Source: Adenanthera pavonina
Lineage: Eukaryota > Streptophyta > Magnoliopsida > Fabales > Fabaceae
NCBI GenBank assembly: GCA_026686845.1
Contig: JAIVEN010000002.1
Coordinates: 25,394,001 to 25,458,000, forward strand
Length of the DNA stretch: 64,000 nt
Direction: 5' to 3'
Shown: positions 23,471-34,533 of the stretch, piece after piece
How the letters are laid out: each line of letters opens with the position of its first letter
How positions within the stretch are numbered: position 1 is the first letter of the stretch
Position numbers and translations under genes: made by a program
Notes under the pieces: generated by a model
Told to the model about the DNA's origin: nothing
Databases searched by the model: none
The model's input: only the letters and a program-made list of their open reading frames with translations

Positions 23471-26400
23471 TTGGAGCATGAAGGGTCGAAATGCCCAACT
23501 TGATTAGCAAAGAGTGAAGTCGATCACGTCCCAAAGCCTTGGTAAACATATCAGCTAATTGGTTGCCAGTGCCAATCTTTGTGGGAAGGATTTCCTTTGA
23601 TTGTACACGTTCTCGGACAAAGTAACAATCCATTTCAACATGTTTAATACGTTCATGAAAAACTGGGTTAGCAGATATATGTAATGCTGCTTGATTATCA
23701 CAGAAAAGAGGTGTAGCAGCTGTTTGTGAGATACCGAGCTCATTCAACAGCCATCGTATCCACAACACTTCACTAACTGTGCTAGCCATGGCTCGATATT
23801 CAGCTTCGGCAGAGGATCTTGCTACAACAGATTGATGTTTACTGCGCCAAGAAATGGGTGAGCCTCCGAGGCTAAGGAGATAGCCTGTACATGATCTTCG
23901 GGTTTGTTGGCACCCTCCCCAATCAGCGTCACTATATGCAAGTAGCTGTAACGTTCCTGTAGATGTGAGAAAGATTCCTTGTCCTGCTGTATATTTAAGA
24001 TAACGAAGAACCCTCTCAAGTGCATGCATGTGTGTTTGTCGAGGTGATGCAACAAACTTACTCAGTGTATTAACAGCGAATGTGATGTCTGGGCGAGTTA
24101 CAGTCAAGTAAAGCAATCGGCCTATCAAGCGTCGGTACCGACCTGCATCCACACATGGATCGTCATCATCAAGCCGAAGACGTAAATTTTACTCCATAGG
24201 GAATGCACTAGGACGACTACATTCCATTTTAGTCTCTTGCAGAATATCGATGGTGTACTTGCGTTGACTTAAGACAAAACCCTGCATTGATCGTGCCACC
24301 TCAATGCCTAGAAAATATTTTAGGATACCTAGATCCTTAATACTGAAGTTGCCGTGTAGATATCGTTTTACCTCACGCATGTGATTTGATTCATTGCTTG
24401 CAAGTAAGATATCGTCAACATAGATCAATATTGTAGTAAAGATATGATCCCGTTGATATACAAACAAAGAATGATCTGCCTTGGATTGATGAAATCCCAT
24501 GCAAAGTAATGCAGAAGTAAATTTATGATACCAATTTCGCGAAGCCTGACGTAGCCTATATAGAGACTTTCTCAACCTACATACCCGATTATCTCCTGTT
24601 TTGGCAAAACCTTGTGGTATTCGCATGTATACTTCCTCTTCTAAATCACCTTGAAGAAATGCGTTGTTAACATTGAGTTGGTGCACGATCCAGTCCCTTT
24701 TAACTGCTACCGCAAGCAACGTTCGCACTGTGACAAGTTTAGCAACAGGAGCAAAAGTTTCATGGAAATCAACTCCCTCCTTTTGCGTGAATCCCTTTGC
24801 TACAAGGCGTGCTTTATATCGTTCAACTTCTCCATTGGGTTTATATTTAACTTTATAGACCCATTTTGAATCAATAGTGCTTTTCCCAGGGGGAAGAGAC
24901 TCTAAGGTCCATGTTCCATTTTGTTCAAGAGCTGTGATCTCCTTCTGCATGGCTTCACGCCAGTGGGAATGTTTGACGGCCTGGATGAAAGTTTTTGGCT
25001 CATCATGGGCATCAATGGCTGACAAGTAAGCTTTATGTGATGGTGAAAATTTATCAAAAGATACAAAGTTTGACATAGGATACATAACCGAAGGACCTGT
25101 GGATGTAGCAGGCCGTGTGTGGGCAAGAAAGTGAGGCAATGTCACTTCATAATCTTCAAGATGTCTTGGAAGTTGCCTTGTGCATTGATTTTTCGGCATA
25201 TCATCTTCTACCTGTTGACCTGTCAATACAGGGTCTTCATTATTTGCTATGTCTCCATCTCCAACCCCATTATTCGGATTGTCTTCTTCCAGCACGTCAT
25301 GAACTTGAGGTACTGGATATGGTGGTACAAAGTCATCGTCCATAGCATCATTACTATTGATATTACACCTCTGACATGTAAATTCATCATTATTTGCATG
25401 CTTCATCATCCCCATTTTAAATGGGAATTTTTCTTCAACAAAAATTACATCTCATGATGTAATTAATTCATCCTTGTCAATATCATATAATTTGTATCCC
25501 TTTTGTCCACTAGGATATCCAACAAAAATACATGCTCTCCCCTTTTCGTCAAATTTATGCGCTCTTTTCAGATTATGTGCATATGCTAAACATCCAAAAG
25601 TTCTCAAATGATCATAACTTGGAGCCTTTCCCAATAACAATTCATGTGGTGTTTTGTTACCTATGGCTCTAGAGGGTAGTCTATTTATTAAATAAACTGC
25701 TGTTAGTACACATTCCCCCCAAAATTTAAGTGGTAACCCAGCATGAAATCTTAAAGCTCTAGCCATCTCAAGTATGTACCTGTGTTTCCTTTCTACTACT
25801 CCATTTTGTTGTGGAGTATATGGACATGAGGTTTGCAGCACAATTCCCTTCTCTGCATAAAGATTCTGCATGTAAGTTGATTGAAACTCCAGTCCATTGT
25901 CTACTCTCACCTTACGGACTCGTTTCTCAAATTGTGTTTCAACAAGATTAAAGAACATGGACAAATAGTATGATACTTCATATTTTCGTCTCATTAAATA
26001 AACCCAAACGGCACGACTATAATCATCAACAATAGTAAGAAAATAATGTGCACCAGTGATTGATGCAATTTTAAAATCTCCCAAAATGTCACAGTGAATC
26101 AACTCAAAACAAGTTTTAGTCTTTATTGTGCTGTCTGGAAAAACAAGCCTAGTTTGCTTAGCTCTAACACAAGAATCACAAAAATCTAAGGTTTTATTCT
26201 CGTAATGACTAATAAACAAATGTAACTGCTTGAGCTTTTCCTCTGGTGCATGTCCCAGCCTCCAATGCCAAATTGCTGGTTTAATGTAATTCCGCACAGA
26301 CATTGCCACAGCTCCCTCTCTTTCGAGTTCAAGTATATATAGCCCATCACGACACATGCCCATCCCAATCAGGTTCTTCAAGCATGAGTCCTGTATTAAA

Positions 26401-27749
26401 CAAGCAATTTTAGTGAATATTATCACATAATCATATTCTTTGCACAGTTTATGAACTGATATTAAATTGCATTTGAACTCCGGTATATAAAGCACGTTAT
26501 TAAGCACAATGCCATTAGAAAGTCGAATCCTTCCTACTCCTCTCACTGTAATACTTTGGCCATTTGGAATCTTCACTGGAAGTTGGTTGTTTGCCTCCAT
26601 CATGTCTTCAAGTAGGCTTTCATCACACGTAATGTGCTCATTGGCACCTGAGTCTAGTACCCAGGGTTCATTAGAATTAATCATACCTGCCATGTTTGCT
26701 ACCGGCTGGTTATCTGGTTTGACATATTTTGCTCCTTCTTCACTAAGATACTGTATTAGCTTTTCATATTGATCCTTAGAAAGCCCTGGAACAGGACTTT
26801 CACTCGCGGTCACCTGAGCCACCTTGGGATTCTTCCTCTTGTTCCAGTTTGTACTTTTGTCCTTCCTGTCACGACCTCCCTTTCTCCAATCAAGTGGATA
26901 CCCTATGATCTCATAGCATCGGTCTTCAGTGTGCCCTATCTTTTGACAATGACCGCATTTGGGCTTCTCTCTGCGCCTATCACCGTCCCTACTTTGTTTC
27001 CCATTTTGGGCTATTAAAGCAACAGACTCCATAACCGGTTTGCTCATCGAAGAGATTTGACGTTGTTGTTCATCCTCTGTCACCATATGATACGCGTTTC
27101 CAACTCTCGGTGTTGGCTTTGTACTCAGTATTTGAGTTTTTATGGTGTTAAACACCTCATCCAACCCCATTAAGAAGTCATAGAGTTGGTCTCGTTCATG
27201 TAACTCAGCCATCTGTTTCTGAACATTGCATGTGCACTTACCGCATACACACTTCGGCCACGGCGAGATCATCTCCATCTCATCCCACAGGCTCTTCAAC
27301 TTAGTGTAGTATGCTGGTATGGTGTTTCTATCCTGTCGAAGCAACGTTATGGCCCTTCTCAGCTCGTAAGCGCGTGGTGCACTGCCTTTTCCGAATCGTT
27401 CTTCAAGGTCTGTCCATATCTCACGAGCTGTCTTGGCATATCTAACGCTGGTTCGAACTTCTTTGGTCATAGAACTTTTGAGCCAACCTTTGACCATTGC
27501 ATTGCATCTCATCCAATGGCCAAGATTGGATGAATCAGCTGCCGGCATCGGGATCGTGCTGTCTACGAACCCAATCTTGTTCTTGGCATATAATGCATTG
27601 CCCATATCACTAACCCACTCCCCATAGTTTATTTCACTCAGCAACTCACTTACATATACTTGACCAGGGTTGTCAGAGGGATGAAGATAATATGGTGAGG
27701 ATGCATCGGTCATAGCTTTCTCATCTTTTGCCGACTCGTCTGTCATCAT
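23466..27749 (-). pseudogene. copia gag-pol polyprotein with two in-frame stops
   Basis: Start at the ATG at 27749 (MMTDESAK). Gag has YYLHPSDNPG and a zinc knuckle CGHCQKIGHTEDRC; protease WVLDSGANEHIT; integrase zinc region and core with D in TIVDDYSRA, D in VRVDNGLEF and E in NGVVERKHR; reverse transcriptase with YVDDILLAS; RNase H with YSDADWGG. All catalytic motifs are present. One frame covers the whole 1427 codons but for TGA at 25452-25454 (after integrase) and TAA at 24189-24191 (between reverse transcriptase and RNase H). The polyprotein would act in cytoplasmic particles. Whether the copy can still be mobilised by relatives is unknown. Confidence 0.95.
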
Positions 27750-27782
27750 AAACACTCAAAAAACTCACGTATAAACCTTAAA

Positions 27783-27794
27783 GCTCTGATACCA
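27783..27794 (-). other. primer binding site of the exonic copia element
   Basis: TGGTATCAGAGC on the minus strand, complementary to the 3' end of initiator methionine tRNA, directly next to the 5' LTR. Confidence 0.92.
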
Positions 27795-28048
27795 TAAAGT
27801 ATTTTAATGGCTTATCTTTTATTGATCTCAAGACTGAACTATATATATAACGTGTGGGCTATCAGTTAGGCTATCAGTTAAGATTTACAATGGATTTGAT
27901 AAAGATTCTATGAGCTATCGAATATAAACTAATAGAGAGAGATAAGATGCTGATATCACGATTCAGTTATGTACGTAGCCTCCATGCATAACATCCAAGC
28001 CCGTATATTTGTTAGGCCCATTAATATTGTCAATGTAGATGTCCATTA
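27795..28048 (-). repeat. 5' LTR of the exonic copia element
   Basis: Matches 23205-23458 at 252 of 254 positions. A TATATATA-type box (minus strand, near 27839-27848) is a plausible promoter. It abuts the primer binding site with no spacer. Confidence 0.93.
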
Positions 28049-28053
28049 TCATT

Positions 28054-28373
28054 GACTCTGTTTCGAAATAGACAAGGAAATACCTTCCTTCACGAGGCCT
28101 TTATGACCAGCACCGATAATGGGGCCATAATTTTCCAAGCTTTTGAAGATCCTTTTATTAAAGATGACCCTCAGTTCGAGGCTAACTTCAAGCGAATTGT
28201 CAATGATTTAGCACCATTTGCAATCAACGAGAAAGGAAAATCGTTATTGTACCTAGCCATTAAGGCTGGTTGTGAGCAAGTTGTTAATAAATTGATGGAC
28301 ATCTGCATCCAACGGGACTTGAAGCCTCAAGGAAAGTCACTCCTTCTTCCAGCATTCAAAACGAGGAGTAAAG
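28054..28373 (+). CDS. ankyrin gene exon 4, part after the transposon
   Basis: Continues the frame of 22343-23204 once the transposon and one TCATT copy are removed: the junction codons read GTA TCA TTG ACT. It holds ankyrin text RNRQGNTFLHEAF and KGKSLLYLAIKAGCEQVVNKL. It ends at donor AAAG|GTAACT in phase 1. Confidence 0.88.
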
Positions 28374-28509
28374 GTAACTATCATTCACTAATTGCTTAAT
28401 TTCTTCACCAATATTACTTAAATCTAGTTATCAATCAACTCATATTCTCTCAATACAAACATTGACAACTATCAAGATATAATGAAACATTTTTACCTAT
28501 TTCTGGCAG

Positions 28510-29039
28510 ATATGCTAGAAAACATACTGACAAAGAGGCCAAATTGGATACATTTGAGGAATGAAGAAGGAAGGTTTCCACTTCATGATGCAGCATCTAT
28601 GGGTTACCTTAAAGGTGTTACCCACCTAAAAAAGGTTTGTGCTTGCACCATGGAAAGGGACAACAAAGGCTTCCTCCCAATTCATTTGGCATGCAGTGGA
28701 GGCCACGTCGAAGTAGTTCAAGAGTTACTAAAATGCCACCTACATCCTAAAGAGATGCTGACCAACAATGGTCGAAATTTGCTCCATGTTGCGACTCAAA
28801 ATGGAAAATATGCAGTGGTTAAGTACATCCTCCAACAAACTGAGCTTGAGTTTATGATAAATCAGAAGGATAATGACGGGAACACTCCCTTGCATTTGGC
28901 CTCCATTCACTGGCATCCCAAAATTGTGCATGCCTTAACCTGGGACAGTAGAGTTGTGCTTGGGTTACACAACAAAAGGAACTTAACGGCTCTAGACATG
29001 GTTAACGTCTGTCAAGACCCAAATCCATCCCTTGCACAG
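28510..29039 (+). CDS. ankyrin gene exon 5, ankyrin repeats
   Basis: Acceptor ctatttctggcag. Four to five ankyrin repeats are visible: EGRFPLHDAASMGYLKGV, KGFLPIHLACSGGHVEVV, NGRNLLHVATQNGKYAVV, DGNTPLHLASIHWHPKIV and RNLTALDM. The donor is CACAG|GCAAGT, the strong consensus of a rare GC-AG intron; no GT donor in frame is near. Without splicing the frame stops 3 codons later. Confidence 0.9.
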
Positions 29040-29156
29040 GCAAGTATCTAAGTGTAATTTGACAATTTCAACTTTAATATTTTTTTTAAATTATGACTGT
29101 TGTTGATATTTCATGAAAATTTTGTTTGTAACACAAATCAAAGTGCTTATTTGCAG

Positions 29157-29825
29157 CGACTTACATGGAACGCATTGAAATCTGCTGGTACACCTCAAAA
29201 CAATGCGAGGCTCCGTTCAAGAGGTAAAAAAGTTAGTGCGAAAAAGGAGGCCCCAAACACTGAACAGTATAAAGACAGAGTTGACACTTTGGTAGTTGTT
29301 TCAACCCTTATAATAACGGCATCATTTGCCGCTGGGTTTACTGTGCCGGGTGATGTAGATCAAGGGGTTCCAGTCATGCTAAATCAATACATGTTCCAGT
29401 TGTTTATTTTGTTCCTCACAATCTCTTTATATTGTGCCATTGGTAGCACCGTTATTCTCATGTGGGCTCGACTAGAAGATCTAAGCTTGGCGCTTTTTGC
29501 TCTCAAATTTGCAATGCCACTTTTGGGTGTCTCCTTAACCACCCTATCTGTTGCTTTTTTGGCAGGCATCTACCTTATAGTGAATAAACTTAGCTGGTTG
29601 ACCACTACCTTTTTGGTGATAAGTGTGGTTCTAATCCTTAAGGTTGTGTTATTGTATTTTCTCCTTTTGCTACCCTCCTCCTCATCAAAACCAATCTTTC
29701 GATATATTTCCTATTATCCCTTTCTACTTTTGGCAAAGATAGCTGAAAGAAAAGTTGATACCAAGCACAAAGATCCTACTTCTAGTACCTCTTGTTGGAA
29801 AATGCAAACCCAGGTAATAAGTTAA
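29157..29825 (+). CDS. ankyrin gene last exon, PGG domain and membrane spans
   Basis: Acceptor tgcttatttgcag, phase 0. RLTWNALKSAG leads into the PGG domain (YKDRVDTLVVVSTLIITASF, AAGFTVPGD; the usual PGG reads PGD here) and four hydrophobic spans, the last being a run rich in V and L (LVISVVLILKVVLLYFLLLL). The TAA is at 29823-29825. A good donor sequence (CAG|GTAATAAG) starts at 29815, so a further short exon cannot be excluded. Confidence 0.9.
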   Translation, partial: RLTWNALKSAGTPQNNARLRSRGKKVSAKKEAPNTEQYKDRVDTLVVVSTLIITASFAAGFTVPGDVDQGVPVMLNQYMFQLFILFLTISLYCAIGSTVILMWARLEDLSLALFALKFAMPLLGVSLTTLSVAFLAGIYLIVNKLSWLTTTFLVISVVLILKVVLLYFLLLLPSSSSKPIFRYISYYPFLLLAKIAERKVDTKHKDPTSSTSCWKMQTQVIS

Positions 29826-31262
29826 GTCAATAATAAGATTTAGAGTTTCTAGGTTTAGCAGTGTGAGTTTTTTAGTGTTTCCAAAATAAGTCTTCTAATA
29901 TTATGTGTGATTTTGTTTGATACATCAAAGATGTGTGATTCATGTATTAGGTATTGAATATGGTTCATGTAACTAGAGTTTGAAAAGTCATATTGTTTAG
30001 TGTAAATAGGTCAAGAGTGTTTGTGTATTGTGAAAAGGGAAGAAGAATGGAATGCAGAAAAAAGTTTATAATGTAAAGGGTGATTTGAATATTCCTCTTC
30101 CATATAATACTGTGATAGTGCTACTTATATCTTGTTTTGATACTTCAACACCTCCCAAGTTAAATGAATTATGTGGTTATGAGTATGAAGAAGAATCAAT
30201 TTTTTTTTTATTTTCCCAAATAGTCAATTGTCAAAATAAAGAATTTACGTAAGCTCTTTCATAGTATATGACATTCCAACAGATCTACCCATTCTTTGTG
30301 CCATTAAAACTATGATCTGTATGTAGTTGGACACTTAGGACTGAGTTTAATCTTGACAGTATGAATGATGGCCATGGCCGCACCATTTTAGCTTCTAGGT
30401 CAGCTCCTAACCCTTAAGGATGCCATGTCATCAAGTTGATTAAGATTGGGCTCCCTTGTTGTCTATCAATGTGTCTTTTAAAATAAATATTGTTTAGTTA
30501 AGAAGTATTGCCTTATTGTAAAAAAAAAAAAAGTATTGTTTCACTAATATATCAATATATGTCATAAAATTTATGAGAAATTACACTATTTATTAGCCAT
30601 AAACACTACAACTTATTCTGTATATCTCATGTAATGTATGAGCCATACTTCTAACATGCACAATGTAACATCCATACTTTTATAATCTTAAACTTCATAA
30701 TTAAAACATATACATGAAAATCTTTAGTTATAACATGAATAGGAGAAATATTTTTAACATGCTTAAAAATTTTATTACAATATTTGGACTCATAAAACAA
30801 ATCCAGATAACAAGAAAATTAATGCCGCAAAATTTCAGATTTCTCCAAAAATAAAAACTTTCTCCACAATCTACATTTCGCTATAGTAAACTGGCATTTC
30901 AGTGCAGCAAAAACTTGTTTACTATAGCAAACTATGCTTCCGTTGTGGCAAAAATGACAAACAATACCAAGATTTTTTTACAACAAAATGGACCAACTTC
31001 TGGGAGCCATATCATGGGCTCCTGTCATATGATTCCCATAATTCCAAAGCTACACATCACACTAAAAATACTCTAACTAGTAACATCAATCCCACCTCAA
31101 AACTCATCCATACAAGAGTTATAGACACCCAAGATCTAAATGGTCACTTTTTGGTCTTCTAACTAAAACTCACTTCCCAAATTCTATCTAAATCATATAA
31201 TCACCAATCAAACCGCTACACAGTTTTCAAATGACTCAAATGCTGTAAAAAATGGTTATAAT
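29826..31262. other. 3' flank of the ankyrin gene, non-coding
   Basis: The first few hundred bases probably hold the 3' untranslated region (AATAAG at 29832). An A-run at 30520-30533 is seen. No further gene recognised. Confidence 0.5.
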
Positions 31263-31332
31263 GTTCTCAAAACAGTTGAACTATAAGAACCAAATTAAAA
31301 ATTGAGGAAAAATTTAGGGATTAAAATATCAC

Positions 31333-31686
31333 GGCCTTGTTTGAATTTATTTTCTGTTTTAATGTTCTCAAAATAATTTTGTAAAGGTATTTTCCATAAC
31401 AAGTTTTGGGAATAAGAAAATAAAAAATAATCTGTTTAAATAATTATTACTAAAATCATCACTAGCAAATGTTAAATAAGTTGTTCATAGTTTATAACAT
31501 TGTTATTAATTTCTTTTTTTGTATTTTTCAGAATAAAAAATGCAGAATACTTTTAAGATATTCTGAGTTTTTTATTTTTTTTATTTTTTATTTTTGAAAA
31601 TATTTTATAAAAATATAAGTTTACCAAATAAATTTCTATTTTTAAAAGCATAAAACTATTATGGAAATCAACAATCAAATAGGCCC
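31333..31686. mobile_element. TIR element, family 'GGGCYTGTTTG', copy in duplication 2
   Basis: Orthologous position to 12683-13065, so it was inserted before the duplication. Starts GGCCTTGTTTGAATTT and ends CAAATAGGCCC. Confidence 0.65.
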
Positions 31687-32950
31687 GTAGAAGGAAAAGA
31701 AGACAGAGAAACTTGTGAAGCAACACAAAAAATTGCTCAGTCATCGTCAGCCATTAATTTTTTTTTTAATAAAAAAGCAAGTTACACAATTTGAAAAGAA
31801 AGAAATCACCTGCTTAATTTGTGTAAATCTCATGTCTCGCTTGTTAGCTTTTAGGAATAATCTCCACACTTTAGGAGCTTCATTAAAAATATGGAAATCG
31901 ACACTTGATATGCACCGAGCAAGTTTAGCTATTCTATCCATATATTGTAGAGCTTTTCTATATTTATGGTTGAAAGTAATGTCCCATTCCTCCCGTAAAA
32001 GTTCTCTTATGTTTTTAATAATGTCTTTAATGGGGTGGGGGTGGTATAGTCCTTAAGGATCAATGGAGTATGAAAAATCGAGTATGAAAAATCTTTACTC
32101 TATTAAAACATTTTTCTTTGTAGATTCTAGGTCTATTATACTTTAACTATTCCACAATTACACAAATATTCTTTACCAAAATTGGATAAGTATCTTTTTT
32201 CTTTCTAAAAATATATTTATACAAAATTGTCAAATAAAAAAAAGGGAAGATTCCATTTTCTTCAGTTATAATGAATATAAAAATCAGGATATTTTCTTAA
32301 GGATGTTTCTTCTTTGTATTCGATTGAAAATTATGAGTATTCATTATTATGTAATGATAGATAATGTATTATTAACATTTTTTATCCAATGTATGATTAA
32401 AATGTTGCAGAAAATAACTTCACTTTTTTTAACATGATTTCCATTAAATTTTTTAATTAACATATGACAAGGATAAAATTTCTAATGACAATATATAATA
32501 AAAATATATCTGTAATTAATGTATTATTATTTAAAAGTATTTATTTTAATTAAAACATTTGATAAATATAATAAATTGTAACTAAATTTAATTTAATATG
32601 AAATTGAGAGCATTATATATAATAACACAAATTCTAATATGAAACAATTAATATTCTTCGAAGGTGTTGTTTCTAACAAGTTTAAAGGTAATAATAGAAT
32701 TAAAGGTAAAAAAATTGGCAAAAAGGTTTTTTTGTTAAAAAGTGATGATAGAAATGGTAACAATAAAAAATTGTCACACTAACTTGTATTATAACAGTTG
32801 AATGAGATGTGAATAGGAATTAGATTTAAAAAAAAATAAATTTCGGGTCCCATATGTGTGAGCAGTTCATGGCTCTTTTAAGTATTTTAAGTGACAAAAC
32901 CGAGCGACGGTAATTTTGGTGACTACGAGTTTTCTTTAATACTTGTCTTT

Positions 32951-33000
32951 GATGCAAGATGCTACCTTTTTTTTCTTTTAATTGAGATGCAAGATGCTAC
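32951..33000. mobile_element. tail-only retroposition footprint
   Basis: A 15-bp direct repeat GATGCAAGATGCTAC (32951-32965 and 32986-33000) flanks 20 bases that are mostly T. This has the form of a LINE-mediated insertion on the minus strand in which only the poly(A) tail was copied. Copy 1 of the duplication has only one such site (gatacaacatgc near 14398). Confidence 0.5.
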
Positions 33001-33150
33001 TGAGTCATCAAATCGAAAACTCACTTTTCATATTACTCTAGCTATTCCTCCTTGAATCACCTTTCCCAAAATTCTCTTCTTGTTGTTCCTTCTCTTCCTC
33101 CTCCCACTAAGAGACACTCTCTTCTGATTTCTCTTTTCTTCCTTTCTCCT

Positions 33151-33600
33151 TGATAGAGAATGGATAATTCCAAAATAATTAGAATTATTTATTTTTATCA
33201 TAAAATAATTAGGATTTTAAGCATAGATATTTTGTTAGCATATTTAAATTATTTTTTTAGATTTGATTTATTTTATTTTAAATTTATTAGGATTTAGATT
33301 TTATCTTTTATTTATTTATAGGATTTAGTTATTTAAATTATGATTTATCTTCTATTTAGGTTTAGAATATTTTAAAAAGATATATCTTATTGTAGGATTC
33401 TAGTAAGATTGGGATTAAAGTTATATAAATAAGAGCTCATTACTCATTTGTAAAGAGGACTTTAATTATTGATTTGAATTATAGTTTTAGTAATTTCTTT
33501 CTTTCCCTCGAGTTCTTTCTTTTCTCCCTCATTTGAGCTATTTTCTCTCTCCCTTTTTGTTCCTCTCTCTCTACTCTACCCCTCTCCCTTATTCACATCA
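33151..33600 (+). repeat. LTR, plus orientation, followed by primer site
   Basis: Starts TGATAGAGAATGG and ends TTCACATCA, 450 bp. TTGGTATTAGAGG follows, a decayed copy of an initiator tRNA primer site, showing where this LTR ends. Confidence 0.8.
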
Positions 33601-33609
33601 TTTGGTATT

Positions 33610-34025
33610 AGAGGAACAAAAAGGGGCAGAGAAAAAAACTCGAATGAGGAAGAATAGAAAGAACTCGAGGGAGAGAGAGAAATCGGTGAAACTATAACTC
33701 AAATCAATAATCAAAATTCTCTTTATAAATGAGTAATGAGCTCTTACTTATATAACTTTAATCCTAATCCTACTAAAATCCTATGATAAGATATATCTTT
33801 TTAAAATATTCTAAATCTAAACAGAAGGTAAATCATAATTTAAATAACTATATTCTATAAATAAATGAAAGGTAAAATCTAAATCCTAATAAATTCAAAA
33901 TAAACTAAATCAAATCTAAAAAAATAATTTAAATATCCTAACAAAATATCTATGTTTAAAATCCTAATTATTTTATGATAAAGATAAATAATCATAATTA
34001 TCTTGGGATTATCTATTCTCTATCA
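33610..34025 (-). repeat. LTR, minus orientation, truncated at its 3' end
   Basis: Inverted match to 33151-33600, missing about the last 35 bases of the LTR. The two form a near head-to-head palindrome with only about 10 bases between them. Confidence 0.82.
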
Positions 34026-34533
34026 TTATTCTCCACTTGAAAAAACTCTTCTCTGGAAATCCCTTCCCATAGATGAGATACTGGTGAGGAAGATCATTAT
34101 GTAAGAAGAAAACATACTCTTCTTTAACATCTTTTACTCTCCATGGCATGACAGATGGAGTAAGAGCGTATTGAAGTTGAACATCAACAATTTTGGATGG
34201 CACAATTTTCATAGGTGGAGATTGCAGAGATTATTTCTGTGCTTGTTTCTCCTTCAAACCTTCATCTTTCTTTAGAAAAATTTTACTTTTATCATCAAAC
34301 CTTGGAGAACGTTGAGATTCTCTATCTTCATGTTGCTCAGAAACTTCTTGTAATCATTACTTCCTCAATTCATTCATTATTTCCTCAAATAATTTCTCCA
34401 ACCTATCGAATTTACAGTTGAAATTTGCTTCCATTATGTCAATTTTGTTGTTGAAATCTCTTCAAAAATTTGCTTGCATTGAATGAATCTTGTGGTTGAG
34501 GACGTCGATCAGGGATCTGGCTTTAACACCAAA
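34026..34533 (-). pseudogene. internal region with gag-like and pol-end scraps
   Basis: On the minus strand a primer-site-like TTTGGTGTTAAAGCC follows the LTR. A short coiled, gag-like stretch comes next (EANFNCKFDRLEKLFEEIM) and ends in a stop. Then about 65 codons read MKIVPSKIVDVQLQYALTP ... LIYGKGFPEKSFFKW, faintly like the C-terminus of gypsy pol. A purine-rich GTGGAGAATAA precedes the next LTR. This looks like a gypsy element that lost nearly all of gag-pol. Confidence 0.45.

Larger units (their letters stand above)
23205..28048 (-). mobile_element. nearly complete Ty1/copia retrotransposon in the ankyrin exon
   Basis: 4844 bp with two 254-bp LTRs (23205-23458, 27795-28048) that differ at two sites, both transitions. 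Target duplication TCATT at 23200-23204 and 28049-28053. Minus-strand order: primer binding site, gag, protease, integrase, reverse transcriptase, RNase H, polypurine tract. The polyprotein is one frame broken only by two stops. Size, short LTRs and gag style suggest the Ale-like group of plant copia elements, but lineage needs a tree. Insertion must be recent: 0.8 percent LTR divergence corresponds to roughly 0.3-0.6 million years at commonly used plant rates. Confidence 0.97.
20454..29825 (+). pseudogene. ankyrin-repeat PGG-domain membrane protein gene, split by copia insertion
   Basis: Proposed exons: 20454-20478, 21802-21915, 22029-22085 (cassette), 22343-23204 joined to 28054-28373 after removal of the transposon and one target duplication, 28510-29039 and 29157-29825. 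All junction phases agree (1,1,1,1,0) and the total of 2577 bases is 858 codons plus stop. The product has an N-terminal charged region, about eight ankyrin repeats and a C-terminal PGG domain with four membrane spans, the architecture of plant ACD6/ITN1-like proteins, which act at plasma or ER membranes in defence and salt-stress signalling. With the 4844-bp element in place, translation would end at a TAA at 23215-23217, losing most ankyrin repeats and all membrane spans. No stop or frameshift is seen otherwise, so the gene was probably working until recently. Assigning a specific orthologue is not possible. Confidence 0.85.

Noticed and set aside
28049..28399. Separate short gene starting at 28052
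   Set aside because: It is the continuation of the exon at 22343-23204; the TCATT target duplication and shared frame prove it.
33151..34025. The inverted LTR pair as a MITE or foldback transposon
   Set aside because: Primer-site-like sequence after the CATCA ends, the internal gag-like region and the third LTR show an LTR retrotransposon.
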